64,000 nucleotides of DNA. Source: Aquirufa aurantiipilula (GTDB lineage: Bacteria > Bacteroidota > Bacteroidia > Cytophagales > Spirosomataceae). Below are positions 25,697-33,574 of the stretch, piece by piece; position 1 is the first letter of the stretch; each line of letters opens with the position of its first letter. The notes under the pieces were generated by a model. It was not told the origin of the DNA, did not search any database, and worked only from the letters and a program-made list of their open reading frames with translations. The stretch lies in NCBI RefSeq assembly GCF_019923745.1, contig NZ_JAANOG010000001.1, positions 372,001 through 436,000 on the forward strand, read 5' to 3'. A program made the translations under genes and the position numbers.

Positions 25697-26545
25697 ATGA
25701 AATTAGTTCGTCTAGGAGACCTAAATAAAGAAAAACCTGCTGTTTTAATCGATGGAAAATACTTCGATGTTAGTGCGTATTTTCAAGATTTCAATGAAGC
25801 CTTTTTTGAAGAGGGCGGAATTGAAAAATTGGCAGATATTGTCAAAAACGAAATATTAGAAGAAATTAGTCACCCTCAAAGAATTGGTTCTTGCGTAGCC
25901 CGACCTTCAAAAATCATATGTGTAGGATTAAATTACGCTGATCATGCCAAAGAAACAGGTGCGGCTATACCAACAGAACCCATTTTATTCTTCAAAAGCA
26001 CTTCGGCTTTAAGCGGCCCATATGATGATGTCATCATTCCCAAAAACTCAGTAAAGACTGATTGGGAAGTTGAATTTGCCATTGTTATTGGTAAAAAAGC
26101 ATCTTATGTAAGTGAAGAAACAGCTTATGATTATGTAGCTGGATATTGTTTGCACAATGATGTATCTGAAAGAGAGTTTCAATTAGAAAGAGGTGGAAAC
26201 TGGTCAAAAGGTAAAGGCTGCGATACATTTGCTCCATTAGGGCCATTTTTAGCTACTAAAGATGAAATCCAAGATGTGCATAACTTAAATATGTGGTTGG
26301 ATATCAACGGAAAACGTTTTCAAACCAGCAATACCAAACAGTTGATTTTCAATGTACCTCAAATTGTTTCATACATCTCACAATTCATGACCCTACTACC
26401 TGGAGATGTCATTTCCACGGGAACGCCACATGGGGTAGGTCTTGGTTTAAATCCTCCAGTATTTTTAAAGCCTGGTGATGTTATGACCTTAGGAATGGAT
26501 GGTTTAGGTGAGCAAAAACAAAAGGCCATTGCCTATTCTGCATAG
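25697..26545 (+). CDS. FAH-family hydrolase, probable 2,4-diketo-3-deoxy-L-fuconate hydrolase
   Basis: 282 residues of the fumarylacetoacetase family. N-terminal about 65 residues form a small domain; the catalytic fold has ICVGLNYADHAKETGA, FFKSTSALSGPYDDV, then TDWEVEFAIVIGK with metal-binding glutamates, HNDVSEREFQ, KGCDTFAPLGP and STGTPHGVGLG. Members of this kind hydrolyse 2,4-diketo-3-deoxy sugar acids: fuconate derivative to pyruvate and L-lactate, or the rhamnonate equivalent. With the preceding SDR it completes the non-phosphorylating fucose route. The next gene starts two bases after the stop. Confidence 0.87.
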   Translation: MKLVRLGDLNKEKPAVLIDGKYFDVSAYFQDFNEAFFEEGGIEKLADIVKNEILEEISHPQRIGSCVARPSKIICVGLNYADHAKETGAAIPTEPILFFKSTSALSGPYDDVIIPKNSVKTDWEVEFAIVIGKKASYVSEETAYDYVAGYCLHNDVSEREFQLERGGNWSKGKGCDTFAPLGPFLATKDEIQDVHNLNMWLDINGKRFQTSNTKQLIFNVPQIVSYISQFMTLLPGDVISTGTPHGVGLGLNPPVFLKPGDVMTLGMDGLGEQKQKAIAYSA

Positions 26546-26546
26546 T

Positions 26547-27377
26547 ATGATTGATGCGCATCAACATTTTTGGAATTATCAACCTGAGCGAGATACTTGG
26601 ATAACGGATGATATGTCCAAAATTCAAACTGATTTTTACCCCAATGAAAGTCAGGTGTTGTTTACAAAAAATGGAATCAATGGTTGTATTGCGGTACAAG
26701 CAGATTCATCGGAAGAGGAGACTCTATTTTTGTTAGCCTTGGCGGAACAAAACGACTTTATCAAAGGGGTTGTTGGTTGGACTGACCTACAGAATGATTA
26801 CCTAGAAAGTCGCTTAGAATATTTTTCTCATTTCGAAAAATGTGTTGGTTTTCGACATGTCATTCAAGGAGAAAAAGACCCGCTCTTCTTTCAAAGGCCT
26901 AATTTTATTCAAGGAGTCAAACAATTAGCTGCTTTTGATTATACCTATGATATTTTAATATATCCACATCAATTAAAAGAAAGTGTAGCCTTTGCTCAAA
27001 AAGTTAATGATCAAAAATTGATTTTAGATCATTTGGCCAAACCTCCTTATAAATCGAAAGATTTGACCCAGTGGAAAAAGGATATACAAGGATATCAAGA
27101 ACTTGATCATGTATCAGCTAAATTATCTGGATTAGTTACAGAAGCGGATTGGGCTAATTGGACAAAAGATGAAATCAAAGAAACGATTGAAGTCGCATTA
27201 GAGGTATTCGGCCCCAAAAGATTATTATTTGGTTCTGACTATCCGGTAGTTTTAGTGGCATCTACACTAGAAAAATGGTTGGAAGTATTTCAAGAGAGTA
27301 TTTCCAGTTTATCTGCATCTGAACAAGCAGATATCAAATTGAATAATTGTTTAGCTTTTTATCAAGTAGAACTATAA
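26547..27377 (+). CDS. Amidohydrolase, probable L-fucono-1,5-lactonase
   Basis: 276 residues from the ATG at 26547, whose product begins MIDAHQHFWNYQPERDTWI; the HxH metal motif right at the N-terminus is the family mark and rules out the longer start at 26508 inside the previous gene. The COG3618 amidohydrolase signatures continue with CIAVQADSSEEETLFLL, VGWTDLQ, LDHLAKPP and LFGSDYPV, the last giving the metal-binding aspartate. Related enzymes hydrolyse L-fucono- and L-rhamnono-lactones. Its stop codon overlaps the fucose dehydrogenase start by one base (TAATG), pairing the enzyme that makes the lactone with the one that opens it. Confidence 0.88.
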   Translation: MIDAHQHFWNYQPERDTWITDDMSKIQTDFYPNESQVLFTKNGINGCIAVQADSSEEETLFLLALAEQNDFIKGVVGWTDLQNDYLESRLEYFSHFEKCVGFRHVIQGEKDPLFFQRPNFIQGVKQLAAFDYTYDILIYPHQLKESVAFAQKVNDQKLILDHLAKPPYKSKDLTQWKKDIQGYQELDHVSAKLSGLVTEADWANWTKDEIKETIEVALEVFGPKRLLFGSDYPVVLVASTLEKWLEVFQESISSLSASEQADIKLNNCLAFYQVEL

Positions 27378-28159
27378 TGAACCTAGGACTTAAAGAAAAG
27401 GTCATCATCGTAACCGGTGGTGCCAAAGGGATTGGAGAAGGCATCAGTCAATCATTGGCTTTGGAATCAGCTATGGTGGCAATCGTGGGTAGAAATAAAG
27501 AAGATAATGAAAAGGCCATTGCTAAGATTCAAGCCACGGGTGGACAAGCATTTTCTTTTGTAGCCGAACTTAGTCGTCCCGAAGAATGTGAACGCGTGGT
27601 TAATGAAGTGTATCAATTTTTTGGGAAAATTGATGGATTGGTTAACAATGCTGGTATTAACGATGGAGTAGGTTTAGCCTCTGGAACATATGAAAAATTC
27701 ATGCAGTCCTTACATTCCAATTTGATTCATTATTACTTAATGGCTAAAGCTTGCTTACCTCATTTAATTCAATCAAAAGGGGCAATTGTTAATATTGGTT
27801 CAAAGGTGGCGGAAACTGGCCAAGGTGGTACTTCTGCTTATGCCGCTGCCAATGGTGGAAGAAATGCATTAACCAGAGAATGGGCTGTCGAGTTATTAAA
27901 AGAGGGAGTTCGAGTAAATGCAGTAATTGTTGCCGAATGCTATACACCATTGTATGATAGATGGTTAAAAACTCTTCCCAATCCTGAAGAAACGCTTGCT
28001 TCCATAACTGAAAAAATCCCTTTGGGAAAAAGAATGACCACACCTGAGGAATTAGGAGATATGGTTACTTTTTTATTGTCAAAAAAATCAAGTCATACTA
28101 CAGGTCAATTGATCCACGTAGACGGTGGCTATACGCATTTAGATCGTGCTTTAATATAA
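27377..28159 (+). CDS. SDR-family L-fucose dehydrogenase with Asn in place of the catalytic Lys
   Basis: 260 residues from the ATG at 27377, which overlaps the lactonase stop. The cofactor motif is TGGAKGIGEGISQS. Several segments match the known Burkholderia L-fucose dehydrogenase as I recall it: NLIHYYLMAKACLPHL, TREWAVELLKEGVRVNAVI, TPLYDRWL, and SHTTGQLIHVDGGYTHLDRA at the C-terminus. The odd point is the active site: where classical SDRs have YxxxK, this protein has YAAAN, codons TAT GCC GCT GCC AAT. The serine (NIGSKVAETG) and tyrosine are present. Either another residue replaces lysine or activity is altered. The presumed reaction is beta-L-fucose to L-fucono-1,5-lactone with NAD(P)+. 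Confidence 0.85.
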   Translation: MNLGLKEKVIIVTGGAKGIGEGISQSLALESAMVAIVGRNKEDNEKAIAKIQATGGQAFSFVAELSRPEECERVVNEVYQFFGKIDGLVNNAGINDGVGLASGTYEKFMQSLHSNLIHYYLMAKACLPHLIQSKGAIVNIGSKVAETGQGGTSAYAAANGGRNALTREWAVELLKEGVRVNAVIVAECYTPLYDRWLKTLPNPEETLASITEKIPLGKRMTTPEELGDMVTFLLSKKSSHTTGQLIHVDGGYTHLDRALI

Positions 28160-28160
28160 A

Positions 28161-29252
28161 ATGAAGATTGATTGTACAAATATTCAAAGTCCAGGTTTAT
28201 TAGTCTTTCCTGATATAGTAAAGGAAAATATTGCTTACGTTTTGAATTTAGTCAATGGAGATCCGAATCGATTGAGGCCTCATATCAAGACCCATAAAAC
28301 AAAAGAGGTAAACGACTTACTACTTGCTGTCGGAATCAAAAAATTCAAATGTGCTACTATAGCTGAGGCCGAGTTATTAGCTCTTTCCATTGCTCCATCA
28401 ATCTTGTTGAGCATGCAACCTACTGGGCCTAATATAGAACGATTGGCTACTTTGGTGCGAACATATCCCAAAAGCGAATTTGCTTGTTTAATCGATGATT
28501 TTCATGCTGCCCAAGTTATATCTCAGGTTTTTCTAAAACTTGGATTGACGATTCAGGTATTCATAGACATCAATGTAGGTATGAATAGAACAGGTATTGT
28601 TCCTGCTAAAACTGAAGCATTGATTCATCAAATAATAAAACTACCCGCAATTGCATTACGTGGATTACATGCCTACGACGGTCACATACGCGATTTGGAT
28701 TTAGATGAAAGAAAAGCTCATGTTCAACGTGATTTCATCGAATTTAAGGCATTAGTACAGTCCATTTCTTCTGAGTATCCTGACTTAGAATTATGCGTTG
28801 GAGGCACACCTAGTTTTCTAGTTCATCACCAAAACCCAGCCTATGTATGTAGTCCAGGTACCTTTGTATTTTTTGATGCGGGATATAGCACTTTGTATCC
28901 AGAAGATAGCCTAAAACCGGCTCTTTACATCATCAGTAGAATCGTTTCGAAACCTAGTAAAACAACTATTTGCTTAGATTTGGGCCATAAATCTGTGGCA
29001 GCAGAGAACAACATTGACAATCGAGTTCGATTCATCGACCACCCTGAATTTAAATTATTGAGCCAAAGTGAAGAACACGGCATTGTGGAAGTACCTAATT
29101 CTGAACTATATGAAATTGGTCAAGAGTTTTATATGATACCTTATCATGTTTGTCCGACTGTGGCCTTGCATGCAAACTTGCAAGTAATTGAAAATGAAAT
29201 ATTTACTGGCATTTGGGAAGTAAAAGCTAGAAACAGAAAAATCAATATATAA
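28161..29252 (+). CDS. PLP enzyme of the D-threonine aldolase / D-serine dehydratase family
   Basis: 363 residues of the fold-type III family (alanine-racemase-like N-terminal barrel). The PLP lysine is in RPHIKTHKTKEV near residue 43; FIDINVGMNRTGI and LRGLHAYDGHIR are further barrel motifs. Near the C-terminus MIPYHVCPTVALHANL carries the His-x-Cys pair that binds zinc in D-serine dehydratase. Products would be pyruvate and ammonia from D-serine, or glycine and acetaldehyde from D-threonine. It starts one base after the fucose dehydrogenase stop and ends one base before the M19 dipeptidase, so it is part of the fucose operon, although nothing in the fucose route needs it. Confidence 0.87.
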   Translation: MKIDCTNIQSPGLLVFPDIVKENIAYVLNLVNGDPNRLRPHIKTHKTKEVNDLLLAVGIKKFKCATIAEAELLALSIAPSILLSMQPTGPNIERLATLVRTYPKSEFACLIDDFHAAQVISQVFLKLGLTIQVFIDINVGMNRTGIVPAKTEALIHQIIKLPAIALRGLHAYDGHIRDLDLDERKAHVQRDFIEFKALVQSISSEYPDLELCVGGTPSFLVHHQNPAYVCSPGTFVFFDAGYSTLYPEDSLKPALYIISRIVSKPSKTTICLDLGHKSVAAENNIDNRVRFIDHPEFKLLSQSEEHGIVEVPNSELYEIGQEFYMIPYHVCPTVALHANLQVIENEIFTGIWEVKARNRKINI

Positions 29253-29253
29253 C

Positions 29254-30321
29254 ATGCTATTATTTGATGCACATTTGGACCTCAGCATGAATGCTTTGGA
29301 ATGGAATCGTGATTTAAGATCTTCATTACAAGATATAAATGAAAGAGAAAAAGGCATGACAGATAAGCCAGACAGAGGAAATGCTGTTATATCCTTGGAT
29401 GAATTAAGAAAAGGGAATATTGGCATAGTAGTGGCTACTCAAATAGCTAGGTATGTAGATAAAAGCTCCACTTTGCCAGGTTGGCACTCGCCAGAACAAG
29501 CTTGGGCGCAAACTCAGGGACAATTAGCTTATTATAAAGCATTGGAGACACTGGGAGAATTAAGTCCTATCAGAAATTGGGAAGAATTACAAACCCATGT
29601 CGAATATTGGAATAATAGCCAAGATACCAAAAAGAAGATTGGGTATATTTTAAGTTTAGAAGGTGCTGATTCGATAATCACGGTAGATCATTTAGATATT
29701 GCCTACAATTATGGATTAAGAGCATTAGGACCAGCACATTATGGTCCAGGAAGATACGCCCAAGGAACCAATGCCATTGGAGGACTAGGAGAAGCGGGGC
29801 GAGCACTTTTAGCGAGAATGCAACAATTGGGCATCATCCTTGATGCCACACATTTATGTGATGATAGTTTTTGGGAAGCCATGGAACATTACGACGGACC
29901 CATTTGGGCAAGTCACCATAATTGTCGGGCTTTAGTTAATCATAATCGTCAATTTACGGATGAACAATTTAAAGAATTGATTCGTCGAGGTGCCGTGATT
30001 GGAATGCCTCTAGATGCATGGATGATGGTCCCTAATTGGGTTAGAGGCGTTTCCACTCCTCAAAATATGCAGGTAAGCCTGAATACGATGATTGATCATT
30101 TAGATCATATATGCCAAATCGCAGGAGATACCAATCATGTCGGTCTTGGAACAGATTTAGACGGAGGATTTGGAACAGAACAATGTCCTTATGACATTCA
30201 GTCCATCGCCGATTTACAGAAAATACCTGATTTACTCAGTAAGAGAGGCTATTCCTCCGATGACATTGAAAAGATATGTCATAAAAACTGGATTGGCTTT
30301 TTGGAGAAAAACTGGAAATAA
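29254..30321 (+). CDS. Membrane dipeptidase family protein (peptidase M19)
   Basis: 355 residues without a signal peptide, so cytoplasmic. The binuclear zinc site of renal dipeptidase is seen: DAHLDL at residues 5-10, the bridging glutamate in LEGAD, histidines in LDATHL and ASHHNCRA, and the aspartate in LGTDLDGGFG. M19 enzymes cut dipeptides whose second residue may be a D-amino acid. Paired with the D-amino-acid PLP enzyme one base upstream, it suggests a scavenging step that frees D-serine or D-threonine. It is the last gene of the fucose operon and is followed by an array of heptamer repeats. Confidence 0.88.
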   Translation: MLLFDAHLDLSMNALEWNRDLRSSLQDINEREKGMTDKPDRGNAVISLDELRKGNIGIVVATQIARYVDKSSTLPGWHSPEQAWAQTQGQLAYYKALETLGELSPIRNWEELQTHVEYWNNSQDTKKKIGYILSLEGADSIITVDHLDIAYNYGLRALGPAHYGPGRYAQGTNAIGGLGEAGRALLARMQQLGIILDATHLCDDSFWEAMEHYDGPIWASHHNCRALVNHNRQFTDEQFKELIRRGAVIGMPLDAWMMVPNWVRGVSTPQNMQVSLNTMIDHLDHICQIAGDTNHVGLGTDLDGGFGTEQCPYDIQSIADLQKIPDLLSKRGYSSDDIEKICHKNWIGFLEKNWK

Positions 30322-30328
30322 AAGGGTA

Positions 30329-30405
30329 TTGGTGAATGGTGAATTGTAAATGGTTAATTGTAAAATATACACCATTCATAAATTATAATTTATAATTTAT
30401 AATTT
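30329..30405. repeat. Array of eleven phased degenerate heptamers
   Basis: The 77 bases divide into eleven 7-base units in unbroken phase: TTGGTGA, ATGGTGA, ATTGTAA, ATGGTTA, ATTGTAA, AATATAC, ACCATTC, ATAAATT and three copies of ATAATTT. The left half is of the type ATnGTnA and the right half of roughly the reverse-complement type; GAATGGT at 30334 can pair with ACCATTC at 30371. The array fills the gap between the convergent M19 gene and the SDR gene and runs onto the SDR stop codon. It may serve as a weak bidirectional terminator. Similar AT-rich heptamer arrays occur in intergenic regions of cyanobacteria and some Bacteroidota. Confidence 0.7.
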
Positions 30406-31153
30406 ATTTCGGTGGTATCCCCACTGAAGTCCAGCCACCATCAATGACTAAAAACTGACCTGTGATGTGCTTGGACAGCGGAGAAAGGAAAAACAAGGCC
30501 GCATTGGCTATGTCTTCTACCGTAGCAGGATAACCTAAAGGGGTAATAGCTGACCATTCTTTGATATAATCTTGATCAGAAAGCGTTCTTTCAGTTAAAG
30601 TAGCCCCAGGGCTAATTGTGTTGATTCGAATTTTAAAAGGAGAGAGGTCAATCACTAAATTCTTGGCCAATTGATTCAAGGCAGCTTTGGTCATACCATA
30701 TGCAGCTAAATCGGGATGAGCCTGATGACCCGTCACAGAGGACATCAATAAAATACTTCCTCCATTACCTGCATCTCTCAATTTTTGAGCCACCAATTGT
30801 GCCAAAAAGAATGTTCCTTTGATGTTAACTTTCAAAATTTGATCCAACGATTCTTTGGTATATGACCAAAAATCACCGAAAGTAGTAATACCTGCGTTAC
30901 ATACACATCCAGCTAATGTACCAGGAGTTTCATCTAGCACATTAGAAAGAGCATCTAAAAATTCATCCGAACTTGAATCACCGCAAATACTAGTAAATTG
31001 GTATAGCCCAAGATGATGCAAGTGAGCCTGAGCTTTTTCTATTTGTTCTTGATTAATATCATTCCAAATGACATAATTACCTTGCAACAAAATAGACTTA
31101 ACTATCTCGAAACCAATTCCTTGTGCTGCCCCTGTAACAATATACTTTAACAT
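30404..31153 (-). CDS. SDR-family oxidoreductase, possible sugar dehydrogenase
   Basis: 249 residues, classical short-chain dehydrogenase: cofactor motif TGAAQGIGFEIVKS, acidic residue ending strand 2 in IWNDINQ (NAD+ preference), CNAGITTFGD, catalytic serine in LMSSVTG and the YxxxK pair in YGMTKAALNQ, with a normal C-terminus (TGQFLVIDGGWTS). It lies downstream of the IlvD/EDD sugar-acid dehydratase gene on the same strand but a strong terminator (31164-31200) separates them. A sugar 1-dehydrogenase or a keto-acid dehydrogenase working with that dehydratase is plausible; the substrate is unknown. Confidence 0.82.
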   Translation of the reverse strand: MLKYIVTGAAQGIGFEIVKSILLQGNYVIWNDINQEQIEKAQAHLHHLGLYQFTSICGDSSSDEFLDALSNVLDETPGTLAGCVCNAGITTFGDFWSYTKESLDQILKVNIKGTFFLAQLVAQKLRDAGNGGSILLMSSVTGHQAHPDLAAYGMTKAALNQLAKNLVIDLSPFKIRINTISPGATLTERTLSDQDYIKEWSAITPLGYPATVEDIANAALFFLSPLSKHITGQFLVIDGGWTSVGIPPK

Positions 31154-31163
31154 AGAAAGGTGT

Positions 31164-31200
31164 AAAAAAAAGAGGTCATTTTATTCAAAAAAGACCTCTT
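31164..31200 (-). terminator. Intrinsic terminator after the sugar-acid dehydratase gene
   Basis: On the minus strand AAGAGGTC, a 15-base loop, GACCTCTT, then a run of T: an eight-base-pair stem plus T tract, placed 11 bases after the stop at 31211 and 11 bases before the SDR start at 31153. It ends the amylase-to-dehydratase operon. Confidence 0.8.
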
Positions 31201-31210
31201 CTATTTGAAA

Positions 31211-32926
31211 TTAATGAGAATCTCTCGTTACGATAGAACCCGAACCACCTTTAAGGAAGTCAAAATCTGCCCCTTCGTGTGCTTGAGAAACGCGATCAAT
31301 AAATAGACCTACATAACCTCGAATATGTGCTTGTGCTTGGAATGGTTGTGCCAACTTACGAGCTTCTAGTTCTTCCTCTGAAACCTCCCAATGAATGGAT
31401 CTATTATCCAAATCCAAAGCGATATAATCTCCGTTTTGAACCCAATTTAATGGTCCTCCAGCAGCAGATTCAGGAGAAACGTGCAATACTACCGTCCCGA
31501 AACCTGTACCACTCATCCGCCCATCCGAAATACGAACCATATCTTTCACGCCTTTTTCTAATAGTTTTTTAGGTATACCCATATTGCCTACCTCAGCCAT
31601 ACCTGGATATCCTTTCGGACCTACATTTTTCAAGACCATGACCGAATTTTCATCAATATCTAAATCGGGATGATCAATTCTAGCGTGATAATCTTCAATG
31701 TTTTCAAATACCACTGCTTTGCCGCGGTGTTTAAATAGCTCAGGAGATGCTGCACTTGGTTTAACCACAGCACCATTAGGTGCCAAATTGCCTTTTACTA
31801 CCGCTATACCAGAATCCGGTTTAAATGGATTCTCCATGGTAGAAATAATGTTAGAATCATAAATAGGCGTATTCGCAATGTTTTCACCCACGGTTTTACC
31901 ATTTACAGTAATAATTCCCGTGTGCAAGAATTCCTTCATTTGATTCATCAAAGCAGGTAGACCACCAGCATAATACAAATCTTCCATAAAATGTACACCG
32001 GAAGGTTGAATATTGGCCAATAATGGAATTTGTTTTGAGAATTTATCAAAATCATTCAAATCTAATTCAATACCAATACGACCAGCAATAGCTAATAAAT
32101 GGATGACAAAGTTGGTAGAACCACCGGTAGCTGCATTCACACGAATGGCATTTTCAAATGCTTCCCTGGTCAAAACTTTAGAAAGCTTTAAATCTTCTTT
32201 CACCATTTCCACAATACGTCTACCAGAATGTTGAGCCAACACTTTTCTACGTACATCAGCGGCTGGAATAGCCGCATTTTGAGGTAAACTTAATCCCAAG
32301 GCTTCCACCATAGTAGCCATAGTTGAAGCAGTACCCATCACCGCACAGTGACCTGGCGTACGGGCCATACAAGCTTCAGCTTCAATAAATTCAGCTTGAG
32401 ATAATTCACCTAATTTATAGGCTTCTGCAAAACGCCATACATCTGACGTTCCAATTTCCTTTCCTTTGAATTTCCCCTTCATCATAGGACCTCCGGAAAT
32501 AACCAAACTTGGTAAATCCACGCTACATGCACCCATCACTAGGGAAGGAGTAGTTTTATCGCAACCACACATCAGAACCACTCCATCAATCGGGTTCGCT
32601 CGTATCGATTCTTCTACATCCATACTAGCCAAATTACGATATAACATGGCAGTAGGTTTAATCAAGGTTTCCCCCAATGACATCACCGGAAACTCTACTG
32701 GAAAGCCGCCTGCTTCTATGACACCTTTTTTGACAAATTCAGCCAATTCTCTAAAATGAGCATTACAAGGTGTTAATTCAGACCATGTATTACAAATACC
32801 AATCACTGGCTTTCCTTGAAAATAATCATCAGGAATACCCTGATTTTTCATCCAAGCACGGTAAATAAATCCATCTTTACCAGTCTTGCCAAACCATTGT
32901 TGCGATCGTAATTTTTGCTCACTCAT
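31211..32926 (-). CDS. IlvD/EDD-family sugar-acid dehydratase (L-arabinonate/pentonate type)
   Basis: 571 residues. The likely [2Fe-2S] ligands are cysteines at residues 54 (ELTPCNAHF), 122 (MCGCDKTTPS) and 194 (TPGHCAVMG); the lysine in CDKTTP is the carbamylated metal-site residue of the family, and the catalytic serine is in SDGRMSGTGFGT. The MSGTGFGTVVLHVSPESA segment and the HWEVSEEELEARK tail belong to the pentonate/hexonate branch rather than to the branched-chain amino-acid enzyme. It makes 2-keto-3-deoxy sugar acids. The exact sugar acid is not readable from sequence. Its start overlaps the upstream gene by four bases and a terminator follows its stop. No other branched-chain amino-acid gene is near. 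Confidence 0.85.
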   Translation of the reverse strand: MSEQKLRSQQWFGKTGKDGFIYRAWMKNQGIPDDYFQGKPVIGICNTWSELTPCNAHFRELAEFVKKGVIEAGGFPVEFPVMSLGETLIKPTAMLYRNLASMDVEESIRANPIDGVVLMCGCDKTTPSLVMGACSVDLPSLVISGGPMMKGKFKGKEIGTSDVWRFAEAYKLGELSQAEFIEAEACMARTPGHCAVMGTASTMATMVEALGLSLPQNAAIPAADVRRKVLAQHSGRRIVEMVKEDLKLSKVLTREAFENAIRVNAATGGSTNFVIHLLAIAGRIGIELDLNDFDKFSKQIPLLANIQPSGVHFMEDLYYAGGLPALMNQMKEFLHTGIITVNGKTVGENIANTPIYDSNIISTMENPFKPDSGIAVVKGNLAPNGAVVKPSAASPELFKHRGKAVVFENIEDYHARIDHPDLDIDENSVMVLKNVGPKGYPGMAEVGNMGIPKKLLEKGVKDMVRISDGRMSGTGFGTVVLHVSPESAAGGPLNWVQNGDYIALDLDNRSIHWEVSEEELEARKLAQPFQAQAHIRGYVGLFIDRVSQAHEGADFDFLKGGSGSIVTRDSH

Positions 32927-33573
32927 TGTTGAATATGTTCTAAGTCTAACGTTTTGTTTAATACAAAGCTTTGGTCTATACCAAAGCTATAATAACATGC
33001 CCTAATTCCTTCAGAAAGGTCTGAATAGGGATCATTTTTAAAATCAAATGACCTTACAATATAAGATTTATCTACATGTAAACTATCATTTCCTACGTAG
33101 CCAAAATTTTGTCTACCTTTTAAAGTCGGAAATTGAAATGCTTTCAAATGACCCTTATGATACTCAAAAGCATAAATTTGGTTGTTTTTACCCTTTTTGA
33201 GCAAAAGCCAAAACTCAGGTTGCATATTTCCATTAAGGTCTGACGACAAAATTTGCTGGCAAGTCAATCCTACAAATTCTTTTTCATAAATAATCTGGTT
33301 ACTCTTCGATACACGAAAAACAATATGATTAGCTTGAGTCTCTACTTTTGCTTCAAAATCCTCCATTTTAGTGTAGAACTCGGAAAAATTACGGGACTCT
33401 TCGACTTTGGGTGTACGATTCAAGGAATCTTCGTAGCGCTGAACCAAATCCATTTCTTCCATGCCAATATTCGCTTGTTGCTCCATTTCTTCTTTTTGTT
33501 GAACATAATAAATCAGTCCAACGAGTAGAAAAACAAAAAGTATAAATAAAACAAAGCGAATAATCTTCAACAT
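32923..33573 (-). CDS. Membrane-anchored protein of unknown function
   Basis: 216 residues. A single N-terminal transmembrane helix (residues 3-24, IIRFVLFILFVFLLVGLIYY) is followed by a charged, probably helical stretch of about 40 residues (QQKEEMEQQAN, EEMDLVQRYED) and then a mostly beta domain with alternating hydrophobic residues. The line QILSSDLNGNMQPEFWLLLK resembles the Asp-rich beta-propeller/VCBS type of repeat in which a protein reports on a quantity, but one copy is too little to call. It sits between the C-S lyase (one base upstream) and the dehydratase (four-base overlap), so it is expressed with them. I do not recognise the family. Confidence 0.7.
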   Translation of the reverse strand: MLKIIRFVLFILFVFLLVGLIYYVQQKEEMEQQANIGMEEMDLVQRYEDSLNRTPKVEESRNFSEFYTKMEDFEAKVETQANHIVFRVSKSNQIIYEKEFVGLTCQQILSSDLNGNMQPEFWLLLKKGKNNQIYAFEYHKGHLKAFQFPTLKGRQNFGYVGNDSLHVDKSYIVRSFDFKNDPYSDLSEGIRACYYSFGIDQSFVLNKTLDLEHIQQ

Positions 33574-33574
33574 A

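Noticed and set aside
31211-32926. Annotation as branched-chain amino-acid dihydroxy-acid dehydratase (ilvD)
   Set aside because: The C-terminal signature and neighbours fit the sugar-acid branch and there are no ilv or leu genes nearby.
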